Assembly (NCBI GenBank): GCA_964482205.1
Contig: CAYZWI010000007.1
Coordinates: 110,207 to 174,206 of the forward strand
DNA: 64,000 nt
Direction of reading: 5' to 3'
Source: JAZDGX01 sp964482205
GTDB lineage: Bacteria > Eisenbacteria > RBG-16-71-46 > CAIMUX01 > WJJG01
Under the pieces are notes generated by a model. The model was not told the origin of the DNA and did no database searches. It saw nothing but the letters and a program-made list of their open reading frames with translations. Below, piece by piece: positions 7,798 to 16,237 of this stretch (within the stretch, counting starts at the first letter, position 1; every line of letters begins with the position of its first letter). Both the position numbers and the translations under genes were made by a program.

Positions 7798-9150
7798 TCA
7801 TCCTTGCTTGGCGGGCAGCGTGATGCGAAAGAGAGCGCCGCCCTGGGGATGGTTCTCCGCCGTGATCCGCCCTCCGTGCAACTCGATCACCCGCCGCGCG
7901 ACCGCAAGGCCGAGTCCCGTGCCGCTCGCGCGCGTGGTGAAGAAGGGATCGAAGATGCGCGCCTCCTGACCCGTGGGAAGACCGCGCCCATGATCGCGAA
8001 TCGTGACGACCAGTGTATCGCCTTCCACGAACGCGCGCACAACCGGCCGCGCATCCTCCGGGCCGGTCGCCTGCAGCGCGTTGCGCAACAGATTGACCAG
8101 CGCCTGGCCCATGCGCCGTCCATCGAGGACCCAGCTGTGGGGCGCTTGCGTCAGGTCGAGCTCGAGGCCTGCGTGGGCGACTTCCTGCGCGCAGGCGGTC
8201 AGCAGCTGCGCGGGGTCGACGCGGGCGAGGTCGAGCGGGCCGGTGCGGGCGAAGTCGAGCAGGTCGGTCGTCAGCGCCTCCAGGCGCGAAGCCTCGCTGA
8301 CCACCCGCTCGGCCTTGCGCCGTTCGTTCGATTCCCCGGCCAGCCGCTCGGCCAGGAGCTGCGCGTGCCCCTTCAGCGACGCGAGCGGATTGCGGATTTC
8401 GTGGGCGAGCACGGCGGTCATCTCTCCCAGCAGGCTCAAGCGCCGCTGCCTCTCCAATCCCCGCAAGGCCTCTTCGTAGCGCCGCGACATGCGCCAGAAG
8501 AAGACGGCCGCCAGCATCATCGTCGCCGCGGCCGCGATCCCGAACGCGCCCAGGCGCGTGGCGCGATCCATGAGCACGGTCGCGATCATCGGTTCGAATT
8601 CGATCACGATTCCGCCCAGGCGCGGACCGCTCTCTCTTCCCGGACGGGTCTCCGCGCCGGCGGAACCTGCGTTGCTTGCCGCGGCTCCATCGCTTCGATC
8701 GGGGCGCGGCGGGTTTCCCGGAGTTCCTTCCGAAGGGCGAGGACGAAAGACCACGATCGCGCGCACCACCGGTCCGACCTTGGTCATCTGCATCTCGCCG
8801 AGATGTTCGCGATCGATCTTCGGCAAAGGCACCGGCGCCGCTGCTCCGGCGCTGTGGACGATCGTTCCCGTCTCGTCGAGGAATCCGATGTAGCGCAGTC
8901 CGTCGGCCGAGCGTTCGGTCAACACCTGCTGAAGGTCGGGCGGCTGGTCGGCGCCGGGGCGATATCCGCGCGACACCTGCCGGATCGCGTCCTGGAAGAC
9001 GTCCGCCTGGCCGTGATAGAGCGCGCCGGTCGCGTTGCGCGCGGTGCGATAGTTGGCCCAGGAAGCGAGAATGAGCGCCAGGCCGAGCGCGAAGGTGCTC
9101 GCGAACAAACCCCAACGCGCCCACACGCGATTCGATGAGGTGATCCCCAT
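7798..9150 (-). CDS. Membrane sensor histidine kinase, partner of the NtrC-type regulator
   Basis: A 450-residue sensor kinase. The start at 9150 follows GAGGAG at 8 nt. A first membrane helix (about residues 12-30) and a second (about 205-225) frame a periplasmic domain that contains a Pro/Arg-rich insert near residues 150-185. The cytoplasmic part has the H-box VLAHEIRNPLASLKGHAQ (His near residue 252), the N-box LVNLLRNALQAT, G1 RDHGRGLP and G2 GTGLGLAVARR. The HEIRNP form is usual for kinases of the NtrB/ZraS type that partner NtrC regulators. Cognate output is the gene at 6466-7794. The signal sensed is unknown; location suggests an envelope or drug stress. Confidence 0.9.
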   Translation of the reverse strand: MGITSSNRVWARWGLFASTFALGLALILASWANYRTARNATGALYHGQADVFQDAIRQVSRGYRPGADQPPDLQQVLTERSADGLRYIGFLDETGTIVHSAGAAAPVPLPKIDREHLGEMQMTKVGPVVRAIVVFRPRPSEGTPGNPPRPDRSDGAAASNAGSAGAETRPGRESGPRLGGIVIEFEPMIATVLMDRATRLGAFGIAAAATMMLAAVFFWRMSRRYEEALRGLERQRRLSLLGEMTAVLAHEIRNPLASLKGHAQLLAERLAGESNERRKAERVVSEASRLEALTTDLLDFARTGPLDLARVDPAQLLTACAQEVAHAGLELDLTQAPHSWVLDGRRMGQALVNLLRNALQATGPEDARPVVRAFVEGDTLVVTIRDHGRGLPTGQEARIFDPFFTTRASGTGLGLAVARRVIELHGGRITAENHPQGGALFRITLPAKQG

Positions 9151-9254
9151 ACGCTCATCTCCTCGACCCGGCCTTCGCCGTGCCTTGCCCCCGGGAGGGT
9201 GCGCACGCATCGCCTGCGCGGCCACGCGCGTTGCGAGCCTTCGCCGTGCAGCCG

Positions 9255-10730
9255 CTACGATGTCTTGGCCAGCTCTCCCGAAGGATCCAGGTCGCCCTTG
9301 TAGTAATCGAGCAGGCGATCCTGCCAGAGCAGGTTGTAGCGCGCGTTCACGCTCGCGCTGGTGGCGGCGACGAAATCGGCGCGCGCGAGCGTGACTTCGT
9401 AGAGCGTTGCCACGCCCGCCTCATAGCGCTGCGAAGTGAACTCGAGCGCCTTTTCGGCTGCAAACGCCTGGGCCTGGGCCGCCTGCAGGCGTTCGGCCGC
9501 CGCATTGCGGTCGAGCACCGCCCGCCGCACCTGCAGGGCGACATCCTGACGCAAGTCCTGCAGCGCGATGTTCTGGTTCTCCGTTGCGATCTTCGCGCGC
9601 GTGACCGAATGGCTCGTGCCGAAGCGGTCGAAGAGCGGCAGCGAAAGCGACAAGCTCACCGATCCGCCCCACGTCTCGTCGAATTGATCGAACAGCGAGC
9701 CGTCGAAACGGGTCGCGTAATCGGCGCCATACCCCGCCGAGAGCGAGATCCTCGGCCAGCGTCCCGAACGCGCCACGCGCTCCCCCACGCTGGCGCTCTC
9801 GACTCGCGAGCGCTGGGCTTGAAGATCCGAGCGCCGCTCGAAGGCGCGCGCGAGCACATCCTCCCACCCGATCGGCGTCTGCCCGGCCGGCGCCGGAGGC
9901 AGGGGCGGGATCTCGAACTCGTATTCCCGGGTGGGATCGAGCTGCAGCGCCTGCACGAGATCCACGCGCGCGAGATCGAGGCTGCGCCTCGCTTCCACCA
10001 GCCCGAGCCGCGCCGAGGCGACGCTCGACTGCTGTTGGTAGCGATCCGAGATCGGCCGCTCGCCTCCTTCGACGAGCGCATCGATCGACTCGAGTTGCTT
10101 CTCCTGCGCCTGCAGATTCTCCTCGCGCACGCGCACCTGCTCCTGCGCTTCGATGAGCGCGAGATATCCGGTGATGACATCGAAGACGACCGTCTGCCGG
10201 GTGCGCTCGATGTCGAGCTCGCCCGCCTCCTGCTCGAGGCGCGCGGCGCGCAGGTTCGAGGTGTTGGCGAATCCATTGAAGAGCGTCATGCCCGCCGACA
10301 GTCCCGCCCGGACGGAGCTGCCGTCCGCCGAGGATTCGAACGGCCGTGAACCGGAAAGGCTCAAGCTGAGATCGGGTAGGAAATCCGCGCGCGCTTCCGC
10401 CACTCCGATGAGGTCGAGCTCGCCTGCATTCTCGGCGCGCCGCAGGGCGTTGTTCTGCGCCAGCGCGATCTCGACCGCCTCGTGGAAGGTGATCTTGCGA
10501 ACCTGCTGCGCATCGGCCGCGGTGACCGCGCCCAGCATCATCGCCGCGCACACCAGGCACACCAGGCCGAAGAACGTCGGCCGCGCCGCGCGGATGGTCC
10601 TTCGCCCCCAGCCCGCCGCGCCGGCGCTCCTCTGCGCCCGCTCCGCCGCGCCTTCCCGCGTTCTTGCGAGCACCGCCAGACATCGCGCACCCCTGCCCGC
10701 CGGCAAGGTTGGATGATTGCTTCTTGTCAT
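9255..10730 (-). CDS. TolC-like outer-membrane efflux protein
   Basis: A 491-residue outer-membrane factor. GAGGTGA lies 5 nt before the ATG at 10730, but this start leaves an unusual stretch of about 45 Arg/Ala-rich residues ahead of the hydrophobic signal segment (FFGLVCLVCAAMMLGAVTAADAQ), so translation might begin later. The mature protein shows the two-fold TolC repeat: ITFHEAVEIALAQNNALRRAE, long coiled-coil helices with ARADFLPDLSLSLSGSR, then SGRWPRISLSAGYGADY in the second half. It should form the outer-membrane exit duct for the MacAB-like pump encoded just upstream. Confidence 0.9.
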   Translation of the reverse strand: MTRSNHPTLPAGRGARCLAVLARTREGAAERAQRSAGAAGWGRRTIRAARPTFFGLVCLVCAAMMLGAVTAADAQQVRKITFHEAVEIALAQNNALRRAENAGELDLIGVAEARADFLPDLSLSLSGSRPFESSADGSSVRAGLSAGMTLFNGFANTSNLRAARLEQEAGELDIERTRQTVVFDVITGYLALIEAQEQVRVREENLQAQEKQLESIDALVEGGERPISDRYQQQSSVASARLGLVEARRSLDLARVDLVQALQLDPTREYEFEIPPLPPAPAGQTPIGWEDVLARAFERRSDLQAQRSRVESASVGERVARSGRWPRISLSAGYGADYATRFDGSLFDQFDETWGGSVSLSLSLPLFDRFGTSHSVTRAKIATENQNIALQDLRQDVALQVRRAVLDRNAAAERLQAAQAQAFAAEKALEFTSQRYEAGVATLYEVTLARADFVAATSASVNARYNLLWQDRLLDYYKGDLDPSGELAKTS

Positions 10731-10762
10731 CGTCTCACCTCTTGCAGACAACTTGACGGCCG

Positions 10763-11980
10763 CTACTCGTGCCGCAGCGCTTCGATCGGGTCGAGCGCGG
10801 CGGCCCGGCGCGCCGGGTAATAACCGAAGAAGATGCCGACCGCGGCCGCGAATCCCAAGGCGAGCATCACGATCGGCGGCGAAATGGCCACCTGCCATCC
10901 GGTGATCTTCGCCACCAGCGCGCTCCCCGCGAACCCGAAGGCGACCCCCATCAATCCCCCGGCCAGGCTCATCACCACGCTTTCGATCAGGAATTGCGTG
11001 AGCACATCCACGCCGCGGGCCCCGAGGGCGAGGCGCAAACCGATCTCGCGCGTCCGCTCGGTCACCGAGACGAGCATGATGTTCATGATCCCGATCCCGC
11101 CCACGAGCAGGGAGATGCCGGCGATCGCCGAAAGCAGCAGGGTCATCACCTTGGTCGTCTCCTGGGCCGCGTCGGTCAGGTCGTTCTGATTGCGCACTTC
11201 GAAATCGTCGGGCTGGTTCGGGCCGATGTCGTGTGCTTCGCGCATGATTCCGCGAATCTCCTCCTGGGCGGCTTGGAGCTCGCCCGGCGAGGAAGTGCTC
11301 GCCAGGATCTGTCCGATGAACATGTGCCCAGCCAGGCGGCTCTGCGCGGTCGTGTAGGGGATGAAGACGACATCGTCCTGGTCGCGCCCTTCCGCCGTCT
11401 GGCCCTTGGGCTCCAAGACGCCGATCACTTCAAAGGGAACATCGCGAATGCGCACATCCCTTCCGACGGCGTTGCCGTCGGGAAAGAGGTTGTCGGCCAC
11501 GGTCTTCCCCAGCACCGCCACCTTGCGCAGCGCGCGCACATCGGAGGGCGCGAAGAAGATCCCATCGTCGAGGTCCCAGTCGCGAATCGTCTGATAGCCC
11601 GGGTCGACTCCCTGAATCATGGTCCGCCAGTTCGATTCGGGCCCGATCACCTGCGCGCGCGTGAGCACGACCGGAGACACGGCCGACAGCAGGAACGACT
11701 GCGACTTCAACATCTCCGCGTCCTTGAGCGTCAGCCGGTTGAAGCTCTGCGCGCCCTGGCTCACGCCCGCCTGGGAGGTGAAGCTCGGCGTGATCATGAT
11801 CATGTTGGTGCCCAGGTTCTGGATCTGCTCGGCAATCTGCTGCTGCGCCCCCGAGCCGATCGCCAGCATCAGGATGACCGCCCCCACGCCGATGATGATC
11901 CCGAGCATGGTGAGCAGCGTGCGCATCTTGTTCTTGAAAATGCTGCGCCCGGCCACCTTGACCAGCGTTTGCGCTTTCAT
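10763..11980 (-). CDS. MacB/FtsX-family ABC transporter permease
   Basis: A 405-residue inner-membrane permease. The ATG at 11980 comes 4 nt after the ATPase stop codon (TGA GGCC ATG), and an upstream in-frame extension overlapping the ATPase is ignored. It has one N-terminal helix (MRTLLTMLGIIIGVGAVILM), a long periplasmic MacB_PCD domain with NLGTNMIMITPSF, and three C-terminal helices containing TREIGLRLALGARGVDVLTQFL and the final GYYPARRAAALDPIEALRHE, all standard for MacB permeases. Unlike Escherichia coli MacB, the ATPase is on a separate polypeptide. It should act mechanically with the fusion protein and TolC-like exit duct. Confidence 0.92.
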   Translation of the reverse strand: MKAQTLVKVAGRSIFKNKMRTLLTMLGIIIGVGAVILMLAIGSGAQQQIAEQIQNLGTNMIMITPSFTSQAGVSQGAQSFNRLTLKDAEMLKSQSFLLSAVSPVVLTRAQVIGPESNWRTMIQGVDPGYQTIRDWDLDDGIFFAPSDVRALRKVAVLGKTVADNLFPDGNAVGRDVRIRDVPFEVIGVLEPKGQTAEGRDQDDVVFIPYTTAQSRLAGHMFIGQILASTSSPGELQAAQEEIRGIMREAHDIGPNQPDDFEVRNQNDLTDAAQETTKVMTLLLSAIAGISLLVGGIGIMNIMLVSVTERTREIGLRLALGARGVDVLTQFLIESVVMSLAGGLMGVAFGFAGSALVAKITGWQVAISPPIVMLALGFAAAVGIFFGYYPARRAAALDPIEALRHE

Positions 11981-11984
11981 GGCC

Positions 11985-12734
11985 TCAGGCCCCTTCTTCG
12001 ACGAGCGCCACGGCGTCGCGCTCCGCCCGCCTGCGCTCGGGCACCGGCGCATCGTGAATGATGCGCCCGTCGCGCAGCTCCACGATGCGCTGGGCGTAGC
12101 CGGCGATGTCGTGCTCGTGGGTCACGAGCAGGATCGTGGCGCCCTCGTCGTTCAGTTCCTGGAAGAGCGCCATCACTTCCAGCGATGTGCGCGTATCCAG
12201 GTTGCCCGTCGGTTCGTCCGCCAGCAGCAGGGCCGGCCGCGTGACCATCGCGCGCGCGATCGCCACTCTCTGTTGCTGCCCGCCCGAAAGCTCGTTGGGC
12301 ACATGATGCATGCGATCTTCGAGCCCCACGCGGGCGAGGGCCGCCGTCGCCAGGGCCCGCACATCCAGGTGCCGCCCGGTGCGGTCATAGAGCAGCGGCA
12401 TCTCGACATTTTCGAGGGCGGTTGCGCGCGGCAGCAGATTGAAGGTCTGAAAGACGAACCCGATCTTCAGATTCCTTATGTCGGCGAGCTTGTTCTTGCC
12501 GAGCCCTTCCACTTGGACGCCGTCGAGCAGGTACCTTCCGGAATCGGCCCGGTCGAGACATCCGAGGATGTTCATCAAGGTCGATTTCCCCGAACCGGAG
12601 GCGCCCATGATGGCGATCATCTCGCCCGCGCGCACGGTGAGCGACACGCCGCGCAAGGCGCGCACCTCGGTCTTGCCCAACCGGTAGGTCCTGGTCAGGT
12701 CGACCGCCTCGATGACTGTGTGGTTGCCGTCCAT
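11985..12734 (-). CDS. MacB/LolD-type ABC transporter ATP-binding protein
   Basis: A 249-residue ATPase with Walker A GASGSGKST near residue 42, the Q-loop VFQTFNLLPR, signature LSGGQQQR, Walker B LLLADEPTGNLD and the H-loop LLVTHEHD. The reading frame continues far upstream, but similarity and the GGGAG site begin at the ATG at 12734, so the longer frame is discarded. It powers the permease that follows it at once. The NLLPRATALENVEMPLLY segment is characteristic of the MacB/LolD branch. Confidence 0.93.
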   Translation of the reverse strand: MDGNHTVIEAVDLTRTYRLGKTEVRALRGVSLTVRAGEMIAIMGASGSGKSTLMNILGCLDRADSGRYLLDGVQVEGLGKNKLADIRNLKIGFVFQTFNLLPRATALENVEMPLLYDRTGRHLDVRALATAALARVGLEDRMHHVPNELSGGQQQRVAIARAMVTRPALLLADEPTGNLDTRTSLEVMALFQELNDEGATILLVTHEHDIAGYAQRIVELRDGRIIHDAPVPERRRAERDAVALVEEGA

Positions 12735-12883
12735 CCTTGCGCTCCCGTCACCACTGCCATGCGCGCGCCGCGCGCCTGTCTCCTGCTCGCCTCGCCGCAT
12801 GCAGATCGCCAAAAGCTCGCCAATGCGCGGCGACGCGCGCCGCATTCCGGACGCCGAGCGCGACGGCGCGCCGGCGCTCCCGC

Positions 12884-14302
12884 TTACATCGGCGGACGCC
12901 CACGGGACTGGCCCTGTCCGCCCTGGAACGGATTCGAGGGCCCCGTATCGCTCGCCCCCGTCACGGCCGCGATCACTTGCATGCCTTCGGTGATGTCTCC
13001 ATCGTGAATCTCGGTGTACTGCCCGTCGGTGATGCCGGTCACGACGCGGGAAACGGCGAGCTTGTCGTTGCCGTTCAAGTGCCAGAGCATCGCTCGCCGG
13101 CCTTCTTCCTGCCCGCCCGCGCCGCGCTCGGCGCCCGACGGTTGCACGAAACCCTGCGGGCTCGACGGCATCGTCCCCGCCGCCTCGGCGCCCGGCCGTT
13201 CGGACGGCGGCCGGCCGCGTCCATCCGCGCCGGCTCCCGGCTGCGGGGCCGCGCTTCCCTGTGGGCCTCCGCTCCCTTGCGCTCCCCCGTTGCCCGGGGC
13301 GCCTGCGCCTGGAGGCGCGCCGCCGCCGCCAGGCCACCCGCCTGTATACATGCCGCCTTCTCCGCGCTTCATTCCGACCGCGGCCATCATCTCGCTCGTC
13401 GGGCGAAAGCGGATGGCGGCATTGGGCACCTTCAGGACATCGAGCGCCTGCGCGATGATGAAATCCACGCTGGCCGTCATTCCCGGGAGCAGGCGTCCGG
13501 TGGGATTGCTCACGCCCACCACGACCGTGTAGCTGACGACATTCTCCACCGTGGAGGACTGCAATCTCACCTGGCGCACATCGCCTTCGAAGGTCTCGTC
13601 GGGATACGCCTGCACGGTGAAGCGCACGAGCTGGCCTTGATGGATCTTGCCGATGTCGCTCTCGTCGACCGAGGCGAGGATCTCGAGTTCCGACAGATCC
13701 TGCGCGATGAGAAAAAGCAACGGGGCGGAAAAGCTCGCCGCGACCGTCTGCCCGGCATCGACCTTGCGGTCGACCACGATCCCCCCGATCGGCGCGCGGA
13801 TCTCGGTGTAACCGAGATTGCGCACCGCGCGTTCGACATTCACCTGGGCCGATTTCAAGGATGCCTGGGCGACTTCGAGCTGATACTTCGCCGTCGTGAA
13901 TTCGCTTTCGGTGACGACCGACTTCTCATACAGGCGCTGGATGCGGTCCATCTCCCGTTGGCGCTGGTCGAGCTCCGCCCGGCTGCGATCGAGCGAGGCT
14001 TCGGCCGAACGAACCTCCTGTTGAAGGATCGTCGGATCGATTCGCGCGATGAGCTGATTGGGGACGACCCGGTCGTTGAAGTCGACATAGATCTCGGCCA
14101 CTTTGCCCGAGACCTGGGTCCCCACTTCCACCGTCGTGGTCGCTTGGAGGTTGCCGGTGCTCGAGACGGAGGAAACGATGTCGCCGCGGGTCACCTCGAC
14201 GAATCGATAGCTCCCTTGACTCTCTTTCCCTCGGCCCGCCAACAGCAATCCCGCCACGACGAGCAGAACGAGGATCGCTCCGCCGATGATCAGCTTCTTC
14301 AT
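12884..14302 (-). CDS. Periplasmic membrane fusion protein (MacA/HlyD type) with Gly/Pro-rich insert
   Basis: A 472-residue adaptor, first gene of the operon. GGAG precedes the ATG at 14302 by 7 nt, and the N-terminal helix MKKLIIGGAILVLLVVAGLL anchors it in the inner membrane. Biotinyl-lipoyl halves (TTTVEVGTQVSGKVAEIY; LGYTEIRAPIGGIV) flank a coiled-coil hairpin (about residues 95-165), followed by the beta-barrel domain. From about residue 311 to 400 there is a Gly/Pro/Gln-rich low-complexity stretch splitting the membrane-proximal domain, which resumes at MLWHLNGNDKLAVSRVV. This insert is not usual for MacA and probably projects as a flexible loop (inference). Confidence 0.9.
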   Translation of the reverse strand: MKKLIIGGAILVLLVVAGLLLAGRGKESQGSYRFVEVTRGDIVSSVSSTGNLQATTTVEVGTQVSGKVAEIYVDFNDRVVPNQLIARIDPTILQQEVRSAEASLDRSRAELDQRQREMDRIQRLYEKSVVTESEFTTAKYQLEVAQASLKSAQVNVERAVRNLGYTEIRAPIGGIVVDRKVDAGQTVAASFSAPLLFLIAQDLSELEILASVDESDIGKIHQGQLVRFTVQAYPDETFEGDVRQVRLQSSTVENVVSYTVVVGVSNPTGRLLPGMTASVDFIIAQALDVLKVPNAAIRFRPTSEMMAAVGMKRGEGGMYTGGWPGGGGAPPGAGAPGNGGAQGSGGPQGSAAPQPGAGADGRGRPPSERPGAEAAGTMPSSPQGFVQPSGAERGAGGQEEGRRAMLWHLNGNDKLAVSRVVTGITDGQYTEIHDGDITEGMQVIAAVTGASDTGPSNPFQGGQGQSRGRPPM

Positions 14303-14376
14303 CTTGGTCTCCGTTTCGATTCCTTCGATCTCGCGCACGATCAGGTGGCGCGGGGGGGTCCTGCTTGAATTGCCAT

Positions 14377-14392
14377 TGCACCCCCCGTGCCA
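14377..14392 (-). promoter_or_regulatory. Sigma-54 (-24/-12) promoter of the efflux/two-component operon
   Basis: On the minus strand TGGCACGGGGGGTGCA has the invariant GG and GC dinucleotides 12 nt apart, as in the consensus TGGCACG-N4-TTGCA, with only the first T of the -12 box changed to G. It lies 75-90 nt before the first gene; predicted transcription start about 14366. The last gene of the operon encodes an NtrC-type activator with GAFTGA, which supports the reading. The 340-bp gap 14303-14643 holds no gene. Confidence 0.7.
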
Positions 14393-14467
14393 AAAGATAA
14401 GGGATGATTCCACAAAAACTTAGAGAGTCCAATAGCAAAAGCGAGGCCTGCCGATTTTGCAGGAATA

Positions 14468-14507
14468 TGCGGAATCCGCAGCAGGAAGGGCCGCCTTCAG
14501 AAGGCGG
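14468..14507. promoter_or_regulatory. Two dyads upstream of the sigma-54 site, candidate enhancer
   Basis: TGCGGAATCCGCA (14468-14480, 6-bp arms around one base) and CCGCCTTCAGAAGGCGG (14491-14507, 8-bp arms around one base) lie about 100-140 bp upstream of the predicted start at 14366, a usual distance for an NtrC-type enhancer. The second could instead be a hairpin for the gene ending at 14644. Confidence 0.35.
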
Positions 14508-14643
14508 TCGAGTCCGGCGTGAAGAGCTCTGCGAGCCGTATGCAGCGCCCTCGCCTGCGCCCTTCGCCTGCACCTGCACCGTGCGCCACATCGATGCGCT
14601 ACGCCTGCGGCCGTCCGCACTGCTTGCGCCGCGCCCGGCGTGT

Positions 14644-14892
14644 TCACTCGTCCCGCTGGGGTTTTCGAGAAGGCTTGCTCTCGGCTCGATGACCTGGTTG
14701 CCCCTCGCCGGATGGAAGCGTGCGCCTGGATCCGCCGGCCGGGTTCTTCATCCGGCCGGCTGCTTCCAATCGTTCGCGCAGCAGGAATTCGATCTGCCCG
14801 TTCAGGCTGCGCAATTCGTCGTCCGCCCAACGGCGGAGGGCGTCGAGAATCGTCGGGTCGATTCTCAACAGGTAGGGTTTGCGCTCGGCCAT
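14644..14892 (-). CDS. Small ribbon-helix-helix (Arc-type) DNA-binding protein
   Basis: An 82-residue protein. The first 45 residues, with KPYLLRIDPTILDALRRWAD and ELRSLNGQIEFLLRERL, form a ribbon-helix-helix unit of the Arc/MetJ kind, in which the beta strand contacts the operator as a dimer. The C-terminal third is basic and disordered. I place the start at 14892 (AAGGG 5 nt upstream); an in-frame ATG at 14904 is also possible. It follows the slipin gene by about 48 nt on the same strand, so the two are probably one transcript, and it may control their promoter at 15836-15863 (inference). Confidence 0.75.
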   Translation of the reverse strand: MAERKPYLLRIDPTILDALRRWADDELRSLNGQIEFLLRERLEAAGRMKNPAGGSRRTLPSGEGQPGHRAESKPSRKPQRDE

Positions 14893-14940
14893 GCCGCCCT
14901 TCATTCCCTGGTGAATTCGTCGTCCGACGAACGCCAACCG

Positions 14941-15810
14941 CTAATGATACAGCGAGCCCGTATTGACCACCGGCTGGGTGTGACGGTCGCTGCACAGCAC
15001 GACGAGCAGGTTGCTCACCATGGCCGCCTTGCGTTCGTCATCGAGGGCCACGACATTCCGCTGGGAGAGATGATCGAGCGCCATCTCCACCATGCCCACC
15101 GCCCCTTCCACGATCTTCTGGCGGGCGGCGATGATCGCGGTCGCCTGCTGGCGCTGCAGCATCGCCCCCGCGATCTCGGGCGCATACGCCAGGTGGCTGA
15201 TGCGCGCTTCGATCACCTGGACGCCCGCCTTCGACAACCGCTCCTGGATCTCGTGCTTCAGCTTCTCGGCAATCTCGTTGACATGGCTGCGCAAGGCGAA
15301 CTCCTCGTGCTCGAAGGTGTCGTAGCGGTACGAGGTCGTCAGCCCTCGCAAGGCCGCCTCGCTCTGGATGTGCACGAAGTTGTTGTAGTCGTCGACCTCG
15401 AAGACCGCTTCCGCCGTGTCCACCACTCGCCAGACGACCACGGCGGCGATTTCGATCGGATTGCCGTCGCGATCATTGACCTTGAGGATGCCGCTCTCGA
15501 AATTCCGCACCCGCAGCGAAATGCGTTTGTTGGTGCAGAACGGGGTCACATAGCGCAGGCCCGGCCGGGAGGTGGTCCCCAAGTACCGGCCGAAGAGCTG
15601 GATCACCCTCGCCTCGTTCGGATTGACGCTGAAGAGCCCTGCCAGGAAGAAGACGTCGAGCGCGATGGTCAAGGCTGCCAGGACAGTCTCCAATGGGGAG
15701 ACGGCTCGAATGGAAGCGATCAACCAGACGACCGCCAGGACGAACACGACCAGCAGCGCGGCCATCATGAAGTAACCCGACGCCGTCCAGACTTTTCTCT
15801 CCGCAATCAT
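14941..15810 (-). CDS. SPFH/band-7 (slipin-like) membrane protein
   Basis: A 289-residue membrane scaffold protein. AAAGGAGG at 5-6 nt before the ATG at 15810 fixes the start. Two hydrophobic helices (about residues 12-32 and 40-60) precede the SPFH domain: VNPNEARVIQLFGRYLGTT, GLRYVTPF, the SLRVRNFESG strand and AEKLKHEIQERLSKAGVQV, then the helical ARISHLAYAPEIAGAMLQRQ. SPFH proteins form ring-like microdomain scaffolds and often protect or control membrane proteases. A strong predicted promoter lies 26 nt upstream and an RHH regulator follows. No NfeD-type partner is present nearby. Confidence 0.9.
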   Translation of the reverse strand: MIAERKVWTASGYFMMAALLVVFVLAVVWLIASIRAVSPLETVLAALTIALDVFFLAGLFSVNPNEARVIQLFGRYLGTTSRPGLRYVTPFCTNKRISLRVRNFESGILKVNDRDGNPIEIAAVVVWRVVDTAEAVFEVDDYNNFVHIQSEAALRGLTTSYRYDTFEHEEFALRSHVNEIAEKLKHEIQERLSKAGVQVIEARISHLAYAPEIAGAMLQRQQATAIIAARQKIVEGAVGMVEMALDHLSQRNVVALDDERKAAMVSNLLVVLCSDRHTQPVVNTGSLYH

Positions 15811-15835
15811 GGCACCCTCCTTTCGGGATAGCAGA

Positions 15836-15863
15836 ATGATATCACATCGATATCTTCGGTCAA
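15836..15863 (-). promoter_or_regulatory. Promoter with overlapping GATATC repeat, candidate operator of the slipin/RHH genes
   Basis: On the minus strand TTGACC (15863-15858), a 16-nt spacer and TATCAT (15841-15836) match 5 of 6 consensus bases each. Inside it the palindromic hexamer GATATC occurs twice (15838-15843 and 15849-15854) separated by 5 bp. Two half-site repeats at 11-bp pitch are what an Arc-type regulator recognises, so the RHH protein downstream is the natural candidate. Confidence 0.6.
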
Positions 15864-15919
15864 GAGGAAATTCTCCCGCGGGAATTCTTTTCGCCCCCTC
15901 CCCGGCCGGCTGCGAACGA

Positions 15920-16063
15920 GAGGCGGCGGATGCCGATTCCGGGCAGGTCGATGACATCCTCCACCATCTGGCGGAGTGGCCGATCGGAAAGCCCCTCACG
16001 GTGACCCGCGTTCGAGGGACCGACCGGCGCGAGCTCGAGCTTCTTCCGTCGGAAGCCCGCTGA
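15920..16063 (+). pseudogene. C-terminal PDZ fragment of an HtrA/S1C-type serine protease
   Basis: The plus frame ending TGA at 16061-16063 reads VDDILHHLAEWPIGKPLTV then TRVRGTDRRELELLPSEAR. This is the last half of a PDZ domain as found at the C-terminus of HtrA-like proteases (VDDLHRLL...IGKPV..TVLR). Nothing upstream in any frame continues the domain or supplies a protease, and the slipin promoter lies in the preceding 60 bases. I read it as a leftover of a deleted or rearranged gene. The rest of the 427-bp gap 15811-16237 has no gene. Confidence 0.45.
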
Positions 16064-16237
16064 CGCGGCTCGCCGGCCGGGCGAGCCACGCTTCCGGCAC
16101 CTTCTTCTCCCGGGATCGCCCGGCTTTCCCGGGGCCGGGCTGCCCCGAGACCGGCCTCTCGCCGCCCGCCGCTTCCCATCCACGAGTTGCGTGCCGCGGA
16201 AATCGGAGCTATAACCCCGATTCCAGAGGAGGGGTGG

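Noticed and set aside
5929..9138. Very long plus-strand open frame
   Set aside because: It is antisense to the kinase/regulator operon; composition is Arg-rich and no domain is visible.
12735..13337. N-terminal extension of the ATPase frame
   Set aside because: It overlaps the membrane fusion gene in another frame; the ribosome site and similarity begin at 12734.
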